From Actinomycetes bacterium (lineage in GTDB: Bacteria > Actinomycetota > Acidimicrobiia > Acidimicrobiales > Bog-793): a stretch of 64,000 bases of DNA. The position numbers and the translations under genes were made by a program. The notes below the pieces were generated by a model. It searched no databases, was not told the origin of the DNA, and saw only the letters and a program-made list of their open reading frames with translations. Shown here piece by piece: positions 42,679-52,618 of this stretch. Each line of letters starts with the position of its first letter. The first letter of the stretch is position 1. The stretch covers positions 62,001-126,000 of the forward strand of contig JAKABW010000001.1 in assembly GCA_021796535.1 (NCBI GenBank), read 5' to 3'.

Positions 42679-44177
42679 TTGACGCGATATACAACTGGAT
42701 AGACGACCGTCTGGCTCTTTCAAAATCCGGCAGACACCTGTTAAATAAGATTTTTCCCGATCACTGGTCGTTCATGATAGGTGAAATAGCACTGTATTCG
42801 TTTATAGTGCTGCTTATTTCCGGTGTCTTTCTGACGCTTTATTTCGTGCCTTCCGGGGCCACCGTCATATATCACGGCGCCTATAAGCCCTTGGACGGAA
42901 CGCGCGTATCGGATGCCTATGCTTCCACGATCAACATCACTTTTGCCGTCAGGGGCGGGCTGTTTATGAGGCAGCTGCACCACTGGGCGGCCAACATATT
43001 TGTGGGTTCGATAGTGGTGCACATGCTCAGAGTTTTCTTTACCGGCGCTTTCCGCCGCCCGAGGGAAGCAAACTGGATGATAGGCGCCACGCTTCTGATT
43101 TTGGCTATCTTCAACGGATTTTTGGGCTATTCGATTCCGGACGACCTTGTTTCCGGTACCGGCATAAGAATCGCTTTTTCCATTTTGGAATCCATACCTT
43201 TTGTCGGCACCAATTTGGCCTTCTTCCTTTTCGGAGGAAATTATCCGGGGAAAGACATTATTCCCAGGTTCTTTATTTTGCACGTTCTTGTGCTTCCCCT
43301 GATCATATTGGCACTTTTGGGGGCCCACTTGGGAATGCTCGTCAAACACAAGCATTCCCAATTCAAAGGACGCGGGGCGCGCAACGACAACGTTGTGGGA
43401 TCTCCGCTGTGGCCGAATTACGCAGCCAAAGCCGGAGGCTTTTTCTTCCTTACCACAGGGGTAACGGCCATACTGGCGGCGCTAATCCAAATTAATCCCA
43501 TCTGGCAATACGGTCCGTATGTGCCCTATAAAGTCAGTTACGCCGTGCAGCCGGACTGGTATATGGGTTGGTTGGACGGCGCCTTGCGTGTCATGCCTTC
43601 CTGGGAAATCCACCTGCCCGGTCATATGATACCGAACGTCTTTTTCCCCGGTATTTTGCTGCCCGGCGTTACTTTTACCTTGATTTACCTGTGGCCTTTT
43701 ATCGAGTCCAAATTCATAACTCACGACTATGCCGAGCATCACCTCTTGGACAGACCGCGTGACAATCCGATGCGAACGGCCATAGGATCGGCGGTATTCG
43801 CTTTCTATTTCGTGCTGTTCGGCGCAAGCTCGACTGACGTATTGGCAAATTACTTGCAGGTATCACTGAACGTCGTACTCTGGATTTTCAGAATCTCCTG
43901 CATAGTAGTGCCGATTATAGTCTTCCCCATAGCGTACAAGATTTGTTTGGAGCTCCAGCAAGTACCCGAGGCGGGCAAGAGAAAACGACATATGATTATT
44001 GTCCGCGACGACCAGGGCGCGTATCATTCGGTGGATTCGGAAGAGTATCCCGGGTACATTGCACCTGAGTTGGCACCCGTCAAGATAGAAGACGTGGACT
44101 TAGCCCCCGAAATAGAGGCCCTCAACACTTCCGCCGACAGGCCGGATGAAGGGATATATCAGATCCCCAGGGAATAA
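42675..44177 (+). CDS. qcrB: Cytochrome b subunit of bc1 complex
   Basis: Diheme b subunit with menaquinol sites, 500 residues. Two pairs of heme ligands are in LHHWAANIFVGSIVVHMLRVFF and LHVLVLPLIILALLGAHLG-type helices. The Qo motif is PDWY (in QPDWYMGWLDG) instead of PEWY, as usual in actinobacteria. A hydrophilic C-terminal extension of about 70 residues follows the last helix. ATG 42675 overlaps the qcrA stop. The operon ends here with a strong terminator. Confidence 0.97.
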   Translation: MIDAIYNWIDDRLALSKSGRHLLNKIFPDHWSFMIGEIALYSFIVLLISGVFLTLYFVPSGATVIYHGAYKPLDGTRVSDAYASTINITFAVRGGLFMRQLHHWAANIFVGSIVVHMLRVFFTGAFRRPREANWMIGATLLILAIFNGFLGYSIPDDLVSGTGIRIAFSILESIPFVGTNLAFFLFGGNYPGKDIIPRFFILHVLVLPLIILALLGAHLGMLVKHKHSQFKGRGARNDNVVGSPLWPNYAAKAGGFFFLTTGVTAILAALIQINPIWQYGPYVPYKVSYAVQPDWYMGWLDGALRVMPSWEIHLPGHMIPNVFFPGILLPGVTFTLIYLWPFIESKFITHDYAEHHLLDRPRDNPMRTAIGSAVFAFYFVLFGASSTDVLANYLQVSLNVVLWIFRISCIVVPIIVFPIAYKICLELQQVPEAGKRKRHMIIVRDDQGAYHSVDSEEYPGYIAPELAPVKIEDVDLAPEIEALNTSADRPDEGIYQIPRE

Positions 44178-44219
44178 TACGGCTGCTTATTTATAATATC
44201 GTGTAATGAAAGTGTTTTG

Positions 44220-44252
44220 GTGAAAGGGTCTTTTGGCCCTTTCACTTTTTTT
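44220..44252 (+). terminator. Intrinsic terminator after qcrB
   Basis: GTGAAAGGG (44220-44228) pairs with CCCTTTCAC (44237-44245) across an eight-base loop and is followed directly by seven T residues (44246-44252). It is 42 bases after the qcrB stop and 22 before hypC, so the respiratory operon ends here and the hydrogenase genes have their own promoter or rely on read-through. Confidence 0.9.
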
Positions 44253-44274
44253 AACCCATATGTACGATAGGGCA

Positions 44275-44568
44275 ATGTGCTTAGGTATTCCCGGTCAGGT
44301 TACAGATATTTTGGATGAGCATTACGCGACCGTCGACGTCGGCGGGGCACGGCGCAAAATCAATACGGATCTGCTTGCGGGGAGATCTCTCGGGAACGGC
44401 GACTGGGTGCTGATCCATGTCGGTTTTGCTTTGGCCGTTATAGACGAAGAGGAAGCCCGGACAACCCTGGCCCTTCTCGTTGAGATGGAAGAGGTATATC
44501 TGCAGGAATTACAGGCGCTTGCAGAATCAAAAGCCCACCGGATGCCGACCGCAAAGGATCAATTATGA
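44275..44568 (+). CDS. hypC: Hydrogenase maturation factor HypC
   Basis: Small chaperone that, with HypD, carries the Fe(CN)2CO unit for [NiFe] hydrogenase. The N terminus is MCLGIPGQV, where Cys2 becomes terminal after removal of Met and binds iron, so the start must be ATG 44275 rather than the upstream in-frame codons from 44233. The VDVGGARRKI and DWVLIHVGFALAVIDEEEA segments are typical. Length 97 is slightly longer than usual. The stop overlaps the hypD start (ATGA). Confidence 0.96.
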   Translation: MCLGIPGQVTDILDEHYATVDVGGARRKINTDLLAGRSLGNGDWVLIHVGFALAVIDEEEARTTLALLVEMEEVYLQELQALAESKAHRMPTAKDQL

Positions 44569-45701
44569 AGTATGTCGACGAATACAGAGAGCAGAAAAAA
44601 GCGGCCGTCCTATCCGAAAAGATCAAAGAATTGTGTCCCCCGGGCTCTCACTATAAGATAATGGAAATTTGCGGCGGACATACTCACGTCATTTACAAAT
44701 ACGGCATTCAAAATTACCTTCCCGGAAACATAGAACTTGTTCACGGTCCGGGCTGTCCGGTTTGCGTTATTCCGCTCGGCAGGGTGGATGATGCCATCTC
44801 GATAAGTCTTCAGGATACCATTTTTACCTGCTTTGGCGATATGTTGAGAGTGCCTGGGAACAAACGCTCGCTCGGCGATGCCAAAGCACAGGGAGCGGAT
44901 GTCCGCATAGTATATTCCCCTCTTGATACCCTTCAGATGGCAAAGCAAAACACAGACAGGCAAGTGGTATTTCTGGCCATCGGATTTGAAACGACCGCCC
45001 CCTCTACGGCGATAGCTCTCAAACAGGCAAAAGCACTCGGTATATCCAATTTTTCAGTTTTTTGCAATCACGTCACGATCATACCCCCCCTTGAGGCCAT
45101 ATTGAATAATGACGATGTCGAAATAGATGCCTTTATAGGTCCGGGGCATGTGGCAGCCGTTACGGGCTGTAAAATATTTGAACAAATAACCGGTGTGTAC
45201 GGTACCCCGGTGGTGGTTTCCGGTTTTGAACCTCTCGACGTGCTGCAATCCGTTTTTATGCTTGTCAGACAATTTCGTGATGGGGTAAGGAAAGTGGAAA
45301 ACCAATACAGCAGAGTCGTCGGTTACAACGGGAATGAGGCAGCCTTGGGGGTCATGGACGAAACTATGGAAGTGCGCCCCTACTTTGAATGGAGAGGGCT
45401 TGGCACCATTGAACATTCCGGACTCAAAATAAACGATTCTTATGCCGACTTTGATGCCGAGAACAGGTTTGAGATTCCGGGTATTCAAGTTAAAGAACCG
45501 CGGGCATGCCAATGTGGTCAGGTTCTGCAAGGAAAAATTAAACCAAATGAATGCAAAGTTTTTGCCAAAGCCTGTACACCTGAAAAACCCATAGGGACAT
45601 GCATGGTTTCTGCCGAAGGTGCCTGTGCGGCTTATTATAACTACGGAAGATTTATGGATATCAACGCAAAACCCAACCCCGCCAAAGCGGCAAACAAGTG
45701 A
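44565..45701 (+). CDS. hypD: Hydrogenase maturation factor HypD
   Basis: [4Fe-4S] scaffold protein for assembly of the Fe(CN)2CO group, together with HypC and HypE. Conserved motifs are EICGGHTHVIYKYG (about 30-43), VHGPGCPVCVIP (about 58-69), IGFETTAPSTA, FIGPGHVAAVTG and the cysteine-containing EPRACQCGQVLQG near the C terminus. Length 378 is normal. It lies between hypC and hypE with overlaps on both sides. Confidence 0.97.
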   Translation: MKYVDEYREQKKAAVLSEKIKELCPPGSHYKIMEICGGHTHVIYKYGIQNYLPGNIELVHGPGCPVCVIPLGRVDDAISISLQDTIFTCFGDMLRVPGNKRSLGDAKAQGADVRIVYSPLDTLQMAKQNTDRQVVFLAIGFETTAPSTAIALKQAKALGISNFSVFCNHVTIIPPLEAILNNDDVEIDAFIGPGHVAAVTGCKIFEQITGVYGTPVVVSGFEPLDVLQSVFMLVRQFRDGVRKVENQYSRVVGYNGNEAALGVMDETMEVRPYFEWRGLGTIEHSGLKINDSYADFDAENRFEIPGIQVKEPRACQCGQVLQGKIKPNECKVFAKACTPEKPIGTCMVSAEGACAAYYNYGRFMDINAKPNPAKAANK

Positions 45702-45712
45702 AAGGCATTCAA

Positions 45713-46759
45713 ATGACTGCCGGCAATATAAAAAGCGGTAACGGTGAAGTGAAATTGATTACGATGCCCGTGGGCTCAGGTGGAAAAGCAACAAAGGCGC
45801 TCATCAATTCGTTGCTATTGCCCAGGTTTGGAAATTCAAAACTTAACGATTTGGGCGACGGTGCTTTGTTGGATTTGGGGCAAGAAAAAATTGCTTTTAC
45901 GACGGATTCCTTTGTGGTGTCGCCGCTGTTTTTTCCGGGGGGCAGTATAGGGGACCTGGCTGTGAACGGAACGGTCAATGATTTGGCTGCCTGCGGCGCA
46001 TCACCCGTTGCCTTGTCCTTGTCATTAATTTTGGAAGAAGGCTTTCCTTTCGGGGTTTTGGAAGGCATTTTGGACTCGGTTGAGAGATCTTTGGCAAAGG
46101 CCGGGGTTGAGATAGTGACGGGCGACACCAAAGTGGTGGAGAGAGGCAAAGCCGACGGGTGCTACATCAATACTTCCGGGATAGGAATCATCCATGAAAA
46201 CGCCCGGAATCTGGCGCCAAAAAATATAAAGGCGGGAGACGAAATTATTATTACCGGTCCGATCGGAGATCATGGGACGGCGATTATGTTGGAGCGCGGC
46301 GGTCTGGGTATTGAAGCCGCCGTGGCATCGGATACGGCGGCTTTGTCCGGGCCCATAGGTGCTTTGATGGCTCAATACGGATTGTCCGTCCATGCGATGC
46401 GTGACCCCACCAGAGGGGGACTGGCCACGGTTTTGAACGAAATGGCCGAAAGCTCAAATGTGGGAATTGAAGTCGAAGAAGCCGCTATACCGGTGCGCAA
46501 CGAAGTGCGCGCCGTGGCTGAGTTGCTGGGGATAGATCCGCTTTACATAGCCTCGGAAGGCCGTATGGTAATTTTTGCAGACTCCGACGAGACCGACGGT
46601 ATTCTAAAAACCCTGAGAGCTTACCCGGAATGCGGGGATACGGCGGCAATAGGGAGAGCGGTGGCGGATCACCCCGGGTTTGTCCTTCAAAATACTTCTT
46701 TTGGCGGACAGCGCATAATAGATTTACTGACAGGCGACCCTTTGCCGAGAATCTGTTAA
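45713..46759 (+). CDS. hypE: Hydrogenase maturation factor HypE
   Basis: PurM-like enzyme that dehydrates the thiocarboxamide on its own C-terminal cysteine to a thiocyanate, the source of the cyanide ligands. The protein ends in DPLPRIC, with the required terminal Cys. ATP-binding features are FTTDSFVVSPLFFPGG and the conserved GTVNDLAACGA. ATG 45713 is preferred because AAAGG lies seven bases before it; the frame is open from GTG 45698, which overlaps hypD. Length is 348 residues. Confidence 0.96.
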   Translation: MTAGNIKSGNGEVKLITMPVGSGGKATKALINSLLLPRFGNSKLNDLGDGALLDLGQEKIAFTTDSFVVSPLFFPGGSIGDLAVNGTVNDLAACGASPVALSLSLILEEGFPFGVLEGILDSVERSLAKAGVEIVTGDTKVVERGKADGCYINTSGIGIIHENARNLAPKNIKAGDEIIITGPIGDHGTAIMLERGGLGIEAAVASDTAALSGPIGALMAQYGLSVHAMRDPTRGGLATVLNEMAESSNVGIEVEEAAIPVRNEVRAVAELLGIDPLYIASEGRMVIFADSDETDGILKTLRAYPECGDTAAIGRAVADHPGFVLQNTSFGGQRIIDLLTGDPLPRIC

Positions 46760-46769
46760 GAAGATCACC

Positions 46770-46823
46770 ATGGATAACTTTGCAAAGCCGGTTGATATTG
46801 AAGGCATCAAAACTTACGGGTAA
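46770..46823 (+). CDS. Possible 17-codon ORF between hypE and hypF
   Basis: An ATG at 46770 opens a 17-codon frame with the product MDNFAKPVDIEGIKTYG, ending four bases before the hypF start. The upstream AAGAAG is a weak ribosome binding site. The frame could be a short coupling leader that carries ribosomes from hypE to hypF, or chance. No homology can be claimed. Confidence 0.2.
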   Translation: MDNFAKPVDIEGIKTYG

Positions 46824-46826
46824 GCG

Positions 46827-49208
46827 ATGGATAAAGCCATAAAGCGCATCCAAATCCGGATCACGGGGATAGTCCAAGGAGTGGGGTTCCGGCCTTTTGT
46901 ATACAATACCGCCGCGGCGCATGGCGTAAACGGCTGGGTGATGAACGATTCCAGCGGAGTAGTGATACAAGCAGAAGGAACCGAAGATGCCATAGGACTG
47001 CTTCTGAAAGCCGTAAAAAGTAATCCTCCCCCGCTTGCCCACATCGACAACATCCATATCGAGACGTTGGCAGCTTTGGGGGAAAAGGGATTCGGCATTA
47101 AAGATACCGGGTATACCCCGAACAAGGATACTTTAATAAGTCCTGACGTGGCGACTTGCAAGGATTGTGTAGAAGAACTTTTTGATCCAGGAAACAGAAG
47201 GTACCGGTACCCTTTTATAAACTGCATTAATTGCGGCCCAAGATTTTCGATCACCACCGACATCCCGTATGACAGAGTAAATACCACCATGGCCGAATTT
47301 GAAATGTGTGATGAGTGCAGGCAAGAGTACGAAGATAAAAGCAACCGGCGTTTCCATGCACAACCCATCGCCTGTTCCAAATGTGGTCCTTCGCTGGTAC
47401 TCTATGATCTTGCGGCAGAGCGGGAATTGGAAACGGGAGACATATATGCGGCGACGGCAAAGGCACTGTACCAAGATAAAATCGTAGCCATCAAGGGTAT
47501 TGGCGGTTATCATCTGTGCCTGTCCGCCGTAAGCGAAAAGGCCTGTGCGGAACTGAGAAAAAGAAAGCACCGCTACGCCAAACCTCTTGCCATGATGGTA
47601 AAAAGTATCGAAGAAGTGAGGAAAATATGCGATTTTTCTGAGGAAGAAGAGGCCGCGCTTTTGCTTCCGGAACGTCCGATAATACTGCTCAGAAAAAAAG
47701 AAAACTCTGCGGTTCAAATAGCTGCGGGGGTAGCCTATGGCAGTAAGTATTTGGGTGTCATGCTTCCGTATACCCCGATACATCACCTTTTGTTTGCAGA
47801 AATTGATATTCCTCTGGTGATGACCAGCGGCAATCTCTCCGATGAGCCCATAGCCTATAAAGACGATGACGCAATGAAGCGTCTGGCCTCCATAGCCGAT
47901 ATCGCTCTGACGCACGACAGAGCGATAGCAATTCGCATCGATGACTCCGTCGCTCATATTGTCGGCAATAAACCTTATTTTATAAGGCGTTCCCGCGGTT
48001 TTGCTCCGAGACCGATTACCCTGCCTTTCCAAGTTCCAAAAGACATGCTTGCTTGCGGTGCCGAACTGAAGAATACTTTTTGCCTGGCAAAAGGTGAGTA
48101 TGCATTTCTGTCACACCATATAGGCGATTTAGAAAATTATAAAACTTATGTCAATTTTACCGAGTCAATAGAATACTATGAATATATTTTTGACGTAAGA
48201 CCTAAAGTTATTGTCCATGATCTGCATCCGGAGTATCTCTCGACGAAGTATGCTTACGACAGAGCAGGATTCTATCCGGATGTTTTTCGTCCTTTTCCGG
48301 ATGGGATTAAAGAGTATAGCTATATGCAAGAAATAACCCCAGAAAAGAAAGGTGATTTTCTTTTTGGTGTACAGCACCATCACAGTCATGTTGCTTCTTG
48401 CATGTTGGATAACGGTCACCTTGGCAGAACAATAGGTATTGCATTTGACGGGTCCGGCTACGGAGAGGATGGAACTCTCTGGGGTTCCGAAGTCATCACT
48501 GCCGATTTAAAAAGTTTTCAGAGGGTCGCTTCCCTGAGGCCTATTCCGCTTTTGGGAGGTGTTCAGGCGATTAAGGAGCCTTGGAGGATTGCGGCTTATT
48601 ACATATATAATATTTTTGGCAAAAATAATGCATCTTATAATGTAAGTAATTTAGAAGTATATATAAATAATCAAAAAGATTGGCATAATGTACTCTCTTT
48701 AGTAGATAATCATTATAAAAATATTATGACAACAAGTATGGGAAGACTGTTTGACGCAGTCGGAGCTCTTCTGTGCCAAGTATACAGAATTGGCTATGAA
48801 GGCCAGGCGGCAGTGGAGTTGGAATCCTTGATTGATCTCGCAGAAGAAGGTTCTTATTCGCTGCCTGATATTTCTGATCTCCCCATTATTCTTGACGGTT
48901 CTTCCCTGTTTGAGTGCGTATTGGGGGATGTTTTCTTAAAGTGTGATCCACACAAAATAGCGACCAGATTCCATAATACGATACAGGAATTTATCTTGAA
49001 TGTATGTGTTTATATACGGGAGCAATACGGTTTGGGAACCGTTGCCCTATCCGGAGGAGTATTCCAAAATAGATATCTTTTGGATCATACAATAAGTGAA
49101 TTAAATAAAAACGATTTTAAGGTACTTATTAACCGCAATATACCGACAAATGACGCCGGTATCTCATTTGGACAAATAGCTATTGCCGCCCAGTCACTTG
49201 CTTTGTGA
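46827..49208 (+). CDS. hypF: Carbamoyltransferase HypF
   Basis: Makes the carbamoyl-adenylate that supplies cyanide ligands to HypE. Domains: acylphosphatase (about 5-95, GIVQGVGFRPFVYN), two zinc fingers (C-x2-C pairs in CKDCVEELF, CINCGPRF, CDECRQEY and CSKCGPS), a YrdC-like domain (about 205-390) and a Kae1-like carbamoyltransferase domain with VQHHHSHVASCM and IAFDGSGYGEDGT. Length 793 is normal. The DNA for about residues 590-640 is strikingly AT-rich, unlike the rest of the gene. hypA and hypB, for nickel delivery, are not in the window. Confidence 0.96.
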   Translation: MDKAIKRIQIRITGIVQGVGFRPFVYNTAAAHGVNGWVMNDSSGVVIQAEGTEDAIGLLLKAVKSNPPPLAHIDNIHIETLAALGEKGFGIKDTGYTPNKDTLISPDVATCKDCVEELFDPGNRRYRYPFINCINCGPRFSITTDIPYDRVNTTMAEFEMCDECRQEYEDKSNRRFHAQPIACSKCGPSLVLYDLAAERELETGDIYAATAKALYQDKIVAIKGIGGYHLCLSAVSEKACAELRKRKHRYAKPLAMMVKSIEEVRKICDFSEEEEAALLLPERPIILLRKKENSAVQIAAGVAYGSKYLGVMLPYTPIHHLLFAEIDIPLVMTSGNLSDEPIAYKDDDAMKRLASIADIALTHDRAIAIRIDDSVAHIVGNKPYFIRRSRGFAPRPITLPFQVPKDMLACGAELKNTFCLAKGEYAFLSHHIGDLENYKTYVNFTESIEYYEYIFDVRPKVIVHDLHPEYLSTKYAYDRAGFYPDVFRPFPDGIKEYSYMQEITPEKKGDFLFGVQHHHSHVASCMLDNGHLGRTIGIAFDGSGYGEDGTLWGSEVITADLKSFQRVASLRPIPLLGGVQAIKEPWRIAAYYIYNIFGKNNASYNVSNLEVYINNQKDWHNVLSLVDNHYKNIMTTSMGRLFDAVGALLCQVYRIGYEGQAAVELESLIDLAEEGSYSLPDISDLPIILDGSSLFECVLGDVFLKCDPHKIATRFHNTIQEFILNVCVYIREQYGLGTVALSGGVFQNRYLLDHTISELNKNDFKVLINRNIPTNDAGISFGQIAIAAQSLAL

Positions 49209-49336
49209 CCGGCGCCGCCGCTCTGATCCAATTTAGTAATTATTCAATAAAACCTTGGAATAAGTAAAAAACTTTTTAGTTTAAAGGTGACATTATACCC
49301 TATAAAATTCTTTCCTCTTTGTAATAAAATGCTGCC

Positions 49337-50461
49337 ATGCAAAATATGTTAGCGGGCATAGCAGATACACAAGGGATCGACGATCTTATAAAACTTCTGC
49401 TCGGCGAGGGATATGTGGTAATGGGTCCCGGTGTCGAAAGGAACGTAATACAAAAAAAAGAGATTACTTCTGTCGGCGATCTACCGAAAGGTTATACCGA
49501 CACACAAACCCCCGGGAGCTACAGACTGGAGAGGGATTTATCCTCTCCCGAGTTGTTTTCTTGGGCCGTCGGCCCGGCGTCATTTAAGAACAGTTTGTTT
49601 CCGGCTAAACAAACTCTCTTCGAAGGTAAGATTTCCAAAGGCAAGGCGAGCATAACCCAAAAAGAGGTGCCTTCCCATAAGACCTGTTTCTTTGGCATAA
49701 GACCCTGTGAAGTTGCCGGAATGGCAGTGCTTGCCAAGGTCATGACTGACGGAGCATACCCTGATCCTCAGGCGGTATCCGTGCGCAAGAATTCTTTGGT
49801 CGTGGCAGTGGAATGCGGACGGCCGGCAGAGAATTGTTTCTGTACGTCGTTTAATACGGGTCCGATGGCCGACGATGGATGCGATATTATCATCACTGAA
49901 ATTACCGAAGGCAATCACAGATTTTTAATAAGATCCGGAAGCGATGCGGGTTATGCAATTTTAAGCAGGCTGGCCTACAAGCCGGCTTTGCCCGAAGACG
50001 TATCGGCCAGAGATAAAGTGATCGCAAAGTCGATATCGGCAATTTCCAAATCGATAGATCAAGAAAACACCCCTGCGCTGCTGGCAAGAAATATCGGGAG
50101 CACCATATGGGCAAATATTGCCAACAGGTGTTTATCTTGTGGCAATTGCACGATGGTTTGTCCGACATGTTTCTGTGCCTCATTTGAGCACTCTAACGGG
50201 TTGGAAGAAGACTTTTCTGCCGTCAGGAGATGGGACTCTTGTTTTGACAGTGCTCACTCTTATATACACGGCGGTTCCGTCAGGACCTCTGTGGCATCCA
50301 AGTATAGGCAATGGATGACGCACAAGCTTTCAACATGGGTTGATCAATTCGGTGAAATCGGGTGTGTGGGTTGCGGACGTTGTATCACCTGGTGTCCGGT
50401 GGGGATTGACATCACCGAAGAGACGGCGAAAATTGCAGAGGGTGAGTCATTGCATAAATAA
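49337..50461 (+). CDS. hydB: Hydrogenase beta subunit, iron-sulfur (sulfhydrogenase type)
   Basis: Electron-transfer subunit of a group 3b-like, NAD(P)-linked [NiFe] hydrogenase. Its 374 residues include an N-terminal domain with the [10 protein letters not shown] motif of the family (about 114-123) and two ferredoxin-like [4Fe-4S] sites in [16 protein letters not shown] (about 263-278) and [16 protein letters not shown] (about 343-358). It heads the structural operon. The start is ATG 49337; an ATG four codons later is an alternative. A 128-base AT-rich gap separates it from hypF and probably holds its own promoter. Confidence 0.92.
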   Translation: MQNMLAGIADTQGIDDLIKLLLGEGYVVMGPGVERNVIQKKEITSVGDLPKGYTDTQTPGSYRLERDLSSPELFSWAVGPASFKNSLFPAKQTLFEGKISKGKASITQKEVPSHKTCFFGIRPCEVAGMAVLAKVMTDGAYPDPQAVSVRKNSLVVAVECGRPAENCFCTSFNTGPMADDGCDIIITEITEGNHRFLIRSGSDAGYAILSRLAYKPALPEDVSARDKVIAKSISAISKSIDQENTPALLARNIGSTIWANIANRCLSCGNCTMVCPTCFCASFEHSNGLEEDFSAVRRWDSCFDSAHSYIHGGSVRTSVASKYRQWMTHKLSTWVDQFGEIGCVGCGRCITWCPVGIDITEETAKIAEGESLHK

Positions 50462-50506
50462 TTGTTAGCTCTGAGTCTAAAAATATAAAGCCAGTAAAGG
50501 AGAATT

Positions 50507-50986
50507 ATGTCAGATATAAAAGATATTTTAGCAAAAGTACCGCTTTTCAGGCAACTTCCCGAACAAGCGATTGCCTTGCTTTCTGAATGCGCAGAGGAAG
50601 TATCCTTTGAACCGGAAACACAAATACTTACCGAAGGTGCAATGGCTTCTACTTTTTATATCATAAAATCAGGAGAAGTATCTTTACAGGTGCAACAACC
50701 TCAATCTATTCCTTTGATCATACAGACAATAAATGCCAATTCACTGCTCGGCCTTTCTTGGATTACTCCGCCTTATCAGTGGTCATTTGACGCCATTACA
50801 TTGGAAAAAGTAGAGGCCGTTGAATTCCATGCCGCATGCGTCAGGGAGAAATTATCTCTGTATCCCGAATACGGATTTTTAATTATGCAGTCAATCCTCG
50901 AAGTTTTTTTGGAGCGTTTGCAGGCCACAAGGACAAGAATGCTTGATATTTACGGGGTCACTAAAGAGGTAATACCAGGTGACTAG
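50507..50986 (+). CDS. Stand-alone cyclic-nucleotide-binding-domain protein
   Basis: A 159-residue protein made almost only of a Crp-type cyclic-nucleotide-binding domain: [42 protein letters not shown] and the dimerisation helix at the end. The RAA-type phosphate-binding loop of true cAMP receptors is not obvious, and no DNA-binding helix-turn-helix follows. It sits inside the hydrogenase operon, 45 bases after the beta gene (strong AAAGGAG site) and overlapping the gamma gene by eight bases. Inference: it senses a ligand or redox state and acts on the hydrogenase by protein contact. Confidence 0.88.
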   Translation: MSDIKDILAKVPLFRQLPEQAIALLSECAEEVSFEPETQILTEGAMASTFYIIKSGEVSLQVQQPQSIPLIIQTINANSLLGLSWITPPYQWSFDAITLEKVEAVEFHAACVREKLSLYPEYGFLIMQSILEVFLERLQATRTRMLDIYGVTKEVIPGD

Positions 50987-51857
50987 TGCAAATCAGACTT
51001 CGGAAATTGAATACGGCAATGCAGGCGAGACAGAAGAGTCCCCCTTTGTTCCTTTGCCTTACAAAATCGTAAGTAAGCACAAAGATACTCAGGATATCGC
51101 CACAATTGCCATTGAGCCCGTTGAGGGTTCAATAAAGCCTTATAAAAGCGGACAATTTAATATGCTTACAGCGTACCGGGTCGGAGAAGTTGCCATTTCG
51201 ATCAGTTCGGAACCCACTTCGGCAAAAAGAATTGTACACACTATACGCGATGTGGGGGCGGTAAGTCATGCCCTTATCAATTCGGAAATAGGGGATATGA
51301 TAGGCGTAAGGGGGCCGTTTGGAACCGACTGGCAGACAAGCGATCCGGGTGATGCGGATTATGTGGTTGTTGCGGGAGGAATAGGCTTGGCGCCTTTGCG
51401 GGGAGCAATTTTTGAACTGGCAAACCAAATAGGAAAAAAGCGGAAAGTCAACCTCCTCGTGGGGGCCAGGTCGCCGGATCAAATCATCTATGTCGCCGAC
51501 ATGAGGCGTTTGGAACAGTTGGGTGTCAAAGTTTATGAAACGGTGGATATAGCCGATTCGAATTGGCGTGGTTCCGTGGGTCTGGTCACGGAGCTTATTG
51601 ACAAAGCTGTCTTTGATCCGAGTAATACAAAAGCCCTGCTGTGTGGGCCTGAAATTATGATCCGCTTTACCGCCAGAAAACTTATAGAATCCGGCATCGA
51701 CCCTCAGTCCATATTGGTTTCTTTGGAAAGAAATATGCAGTGCGGCATAGGGTTATGCGGGCACTGTCAGCTGGGCCCCTACTTGATCTGCAGGGACGGA
51801 CCCGTATTTACTTGGGCCCCGCTTGTCAAAGATTTATTATCACAAAAGGAGAGATAA
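50979..51857 (+). CDS. hydG: Hydrogenase gamma subunit, FAD/NAD(P)-binding
   Basis: Ferredoxin-NADP reductase-like subunit that passes electrons between the hydrogenase and NAD(P)H. The flavin-binding segment is [22 protein letters not shown], and the NAD(P)-binding stretch is [18 protein letters not shown] (about 126-143) with a final CGPEIMIRF. The C terminus has a [2Fe-2S] site in [15 protein letters not shown] with a last Cys in LICRDGPVF. Length 292 is normal. The gene overlaps the preceding and following genes. Confidence 0.93.
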   Translation: MTSANQTSEIEYGNAGETEESPFVPLPYKIVSKHKDTQDIATIAIEPVEGSIKPYKSGQFNMLTAYRVGEVAISISSEPTSAKRIVHTIRDVGAVSHALINSEIGDMIGVRGPFGTDWQTSDPGDADYVVVAGGIGLAPLRGAIFELANQIGKKRKVNLLVGARSPDQIIYVADMRRLEQLGVKVYETVDIADSNWRGSVGLVTELIDKAVFDPSNTKALLCGPEIMIRFTARKLIESGIDPQSILVSLERNMQCGIGLCGHCQLGPYLICRDGPVFTWAPLVKDLLSQKER

Positions 51858-52618
51858 TGGGGAAAGCCAAATTAGCGGTTTGGAAATTTGCCTCATGTGA
51901 CGGGTGTCAATTGTCAATTTTGGATTGTGAAGATGAGCTTTTGTCCATAGCGGAAGCCGTTGAGATAGCCAACTTTACCGAAATGACCAGAAAGGTGACG
52001 GACGGGCCATACGATATATCCTTGGTTGAGGGCTCCGTCACGACGGCAAATGACGCTCAGCGTATAGTCGAGATAAGGAAAAGTTCTCAAACGGTTGTCG
52101 CCATAGGCGCTTGCGCAACGGCGGGAGGAATACAAGCCCTCAGAAATTATGCGGACATAGATGAGTATTTAGGCGCTGTTTATGCCCATCCCGAATACAT
52201 ATCCACACTGACCACCAGCAAACCCATAAGTGATTTTATTAAAGTCGATTTGGAATTGCGCGGATGTCCCGTAAATAAAGAACATCTTATTGAGTTAGTG
52301 GCGTCTGCTTTGGCCGGCAGGAAACCGCGCATACCCCATTTTAGTGTTTGTGAAGAATGCAAAATGAAAGGAAATGTGTGCGTTCTCGTGGGACAAAAGA
52401 TGCCCTGTCTGGGCCCCGTCACCAGTGCGGGATGCGGTGCACTTTGCCCCGCCGTGGGGCGCGGTTGCTATGGCTGCTTCGGCCCGGTGAAAAACGCAAA
52501 CACTGCATCACTTGCCACCCGTCTTAAGGCAAACGGCACTGATCCGGATAAGATTCGCAGGATGTTTAAGACGTTTAACGCAAATACAAAAGCATTCGAA
52601 AGGGAGTTCTCGTCATAA
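51857..52618 (+). CDS. hydD: Hydrogenase delta (small) subunit
   Basis: Small subunit carrying iron-sulfur clusters that wire the active site. Proximal cluster ligands are in [12 protein letters not shown] (about 12-23), GACATAGG (about 82-89) and [12 protein letters not shown]-terminal cysteines lie in [27 protein letters not shown] and GRGCYGCFG. Length from ATG 51857 is 253. The same frame is open further upstream within the gamma gene, but the start sits exactly at the gamma stop (TAATG) with AAAGGAGAG before it. No twin-arginine signal, so the enzyme is cytoplasmic. Confidence 0.95.
   Translation: MGKAKLAVWKFASCDGCQLSILDCEDELLSIAEAVEIANFTEMTRKVTDGPYDISLVEGSVTTANDAQRIVEIRKSSQTVVAIGACATAGGIQALRNYADIDEYLGAVYAHPEYISTLTTSKPISDFIKVDLELRGCPVNKEHLIELVASALAGRKPRIPHFSVCEECKMKGNVCVLVGQKMPCLGPVTSAGCGALCPAVGRGCYGCFGPVKNANTASLATRLKANGTDPDKIRRMFKTFNANTKAFEREFSS

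Noticed and set aside
47133-48032. Minus-strand open frame of 299 codons
   Set aside because: It is antisense to hypF, whose domains are clear.
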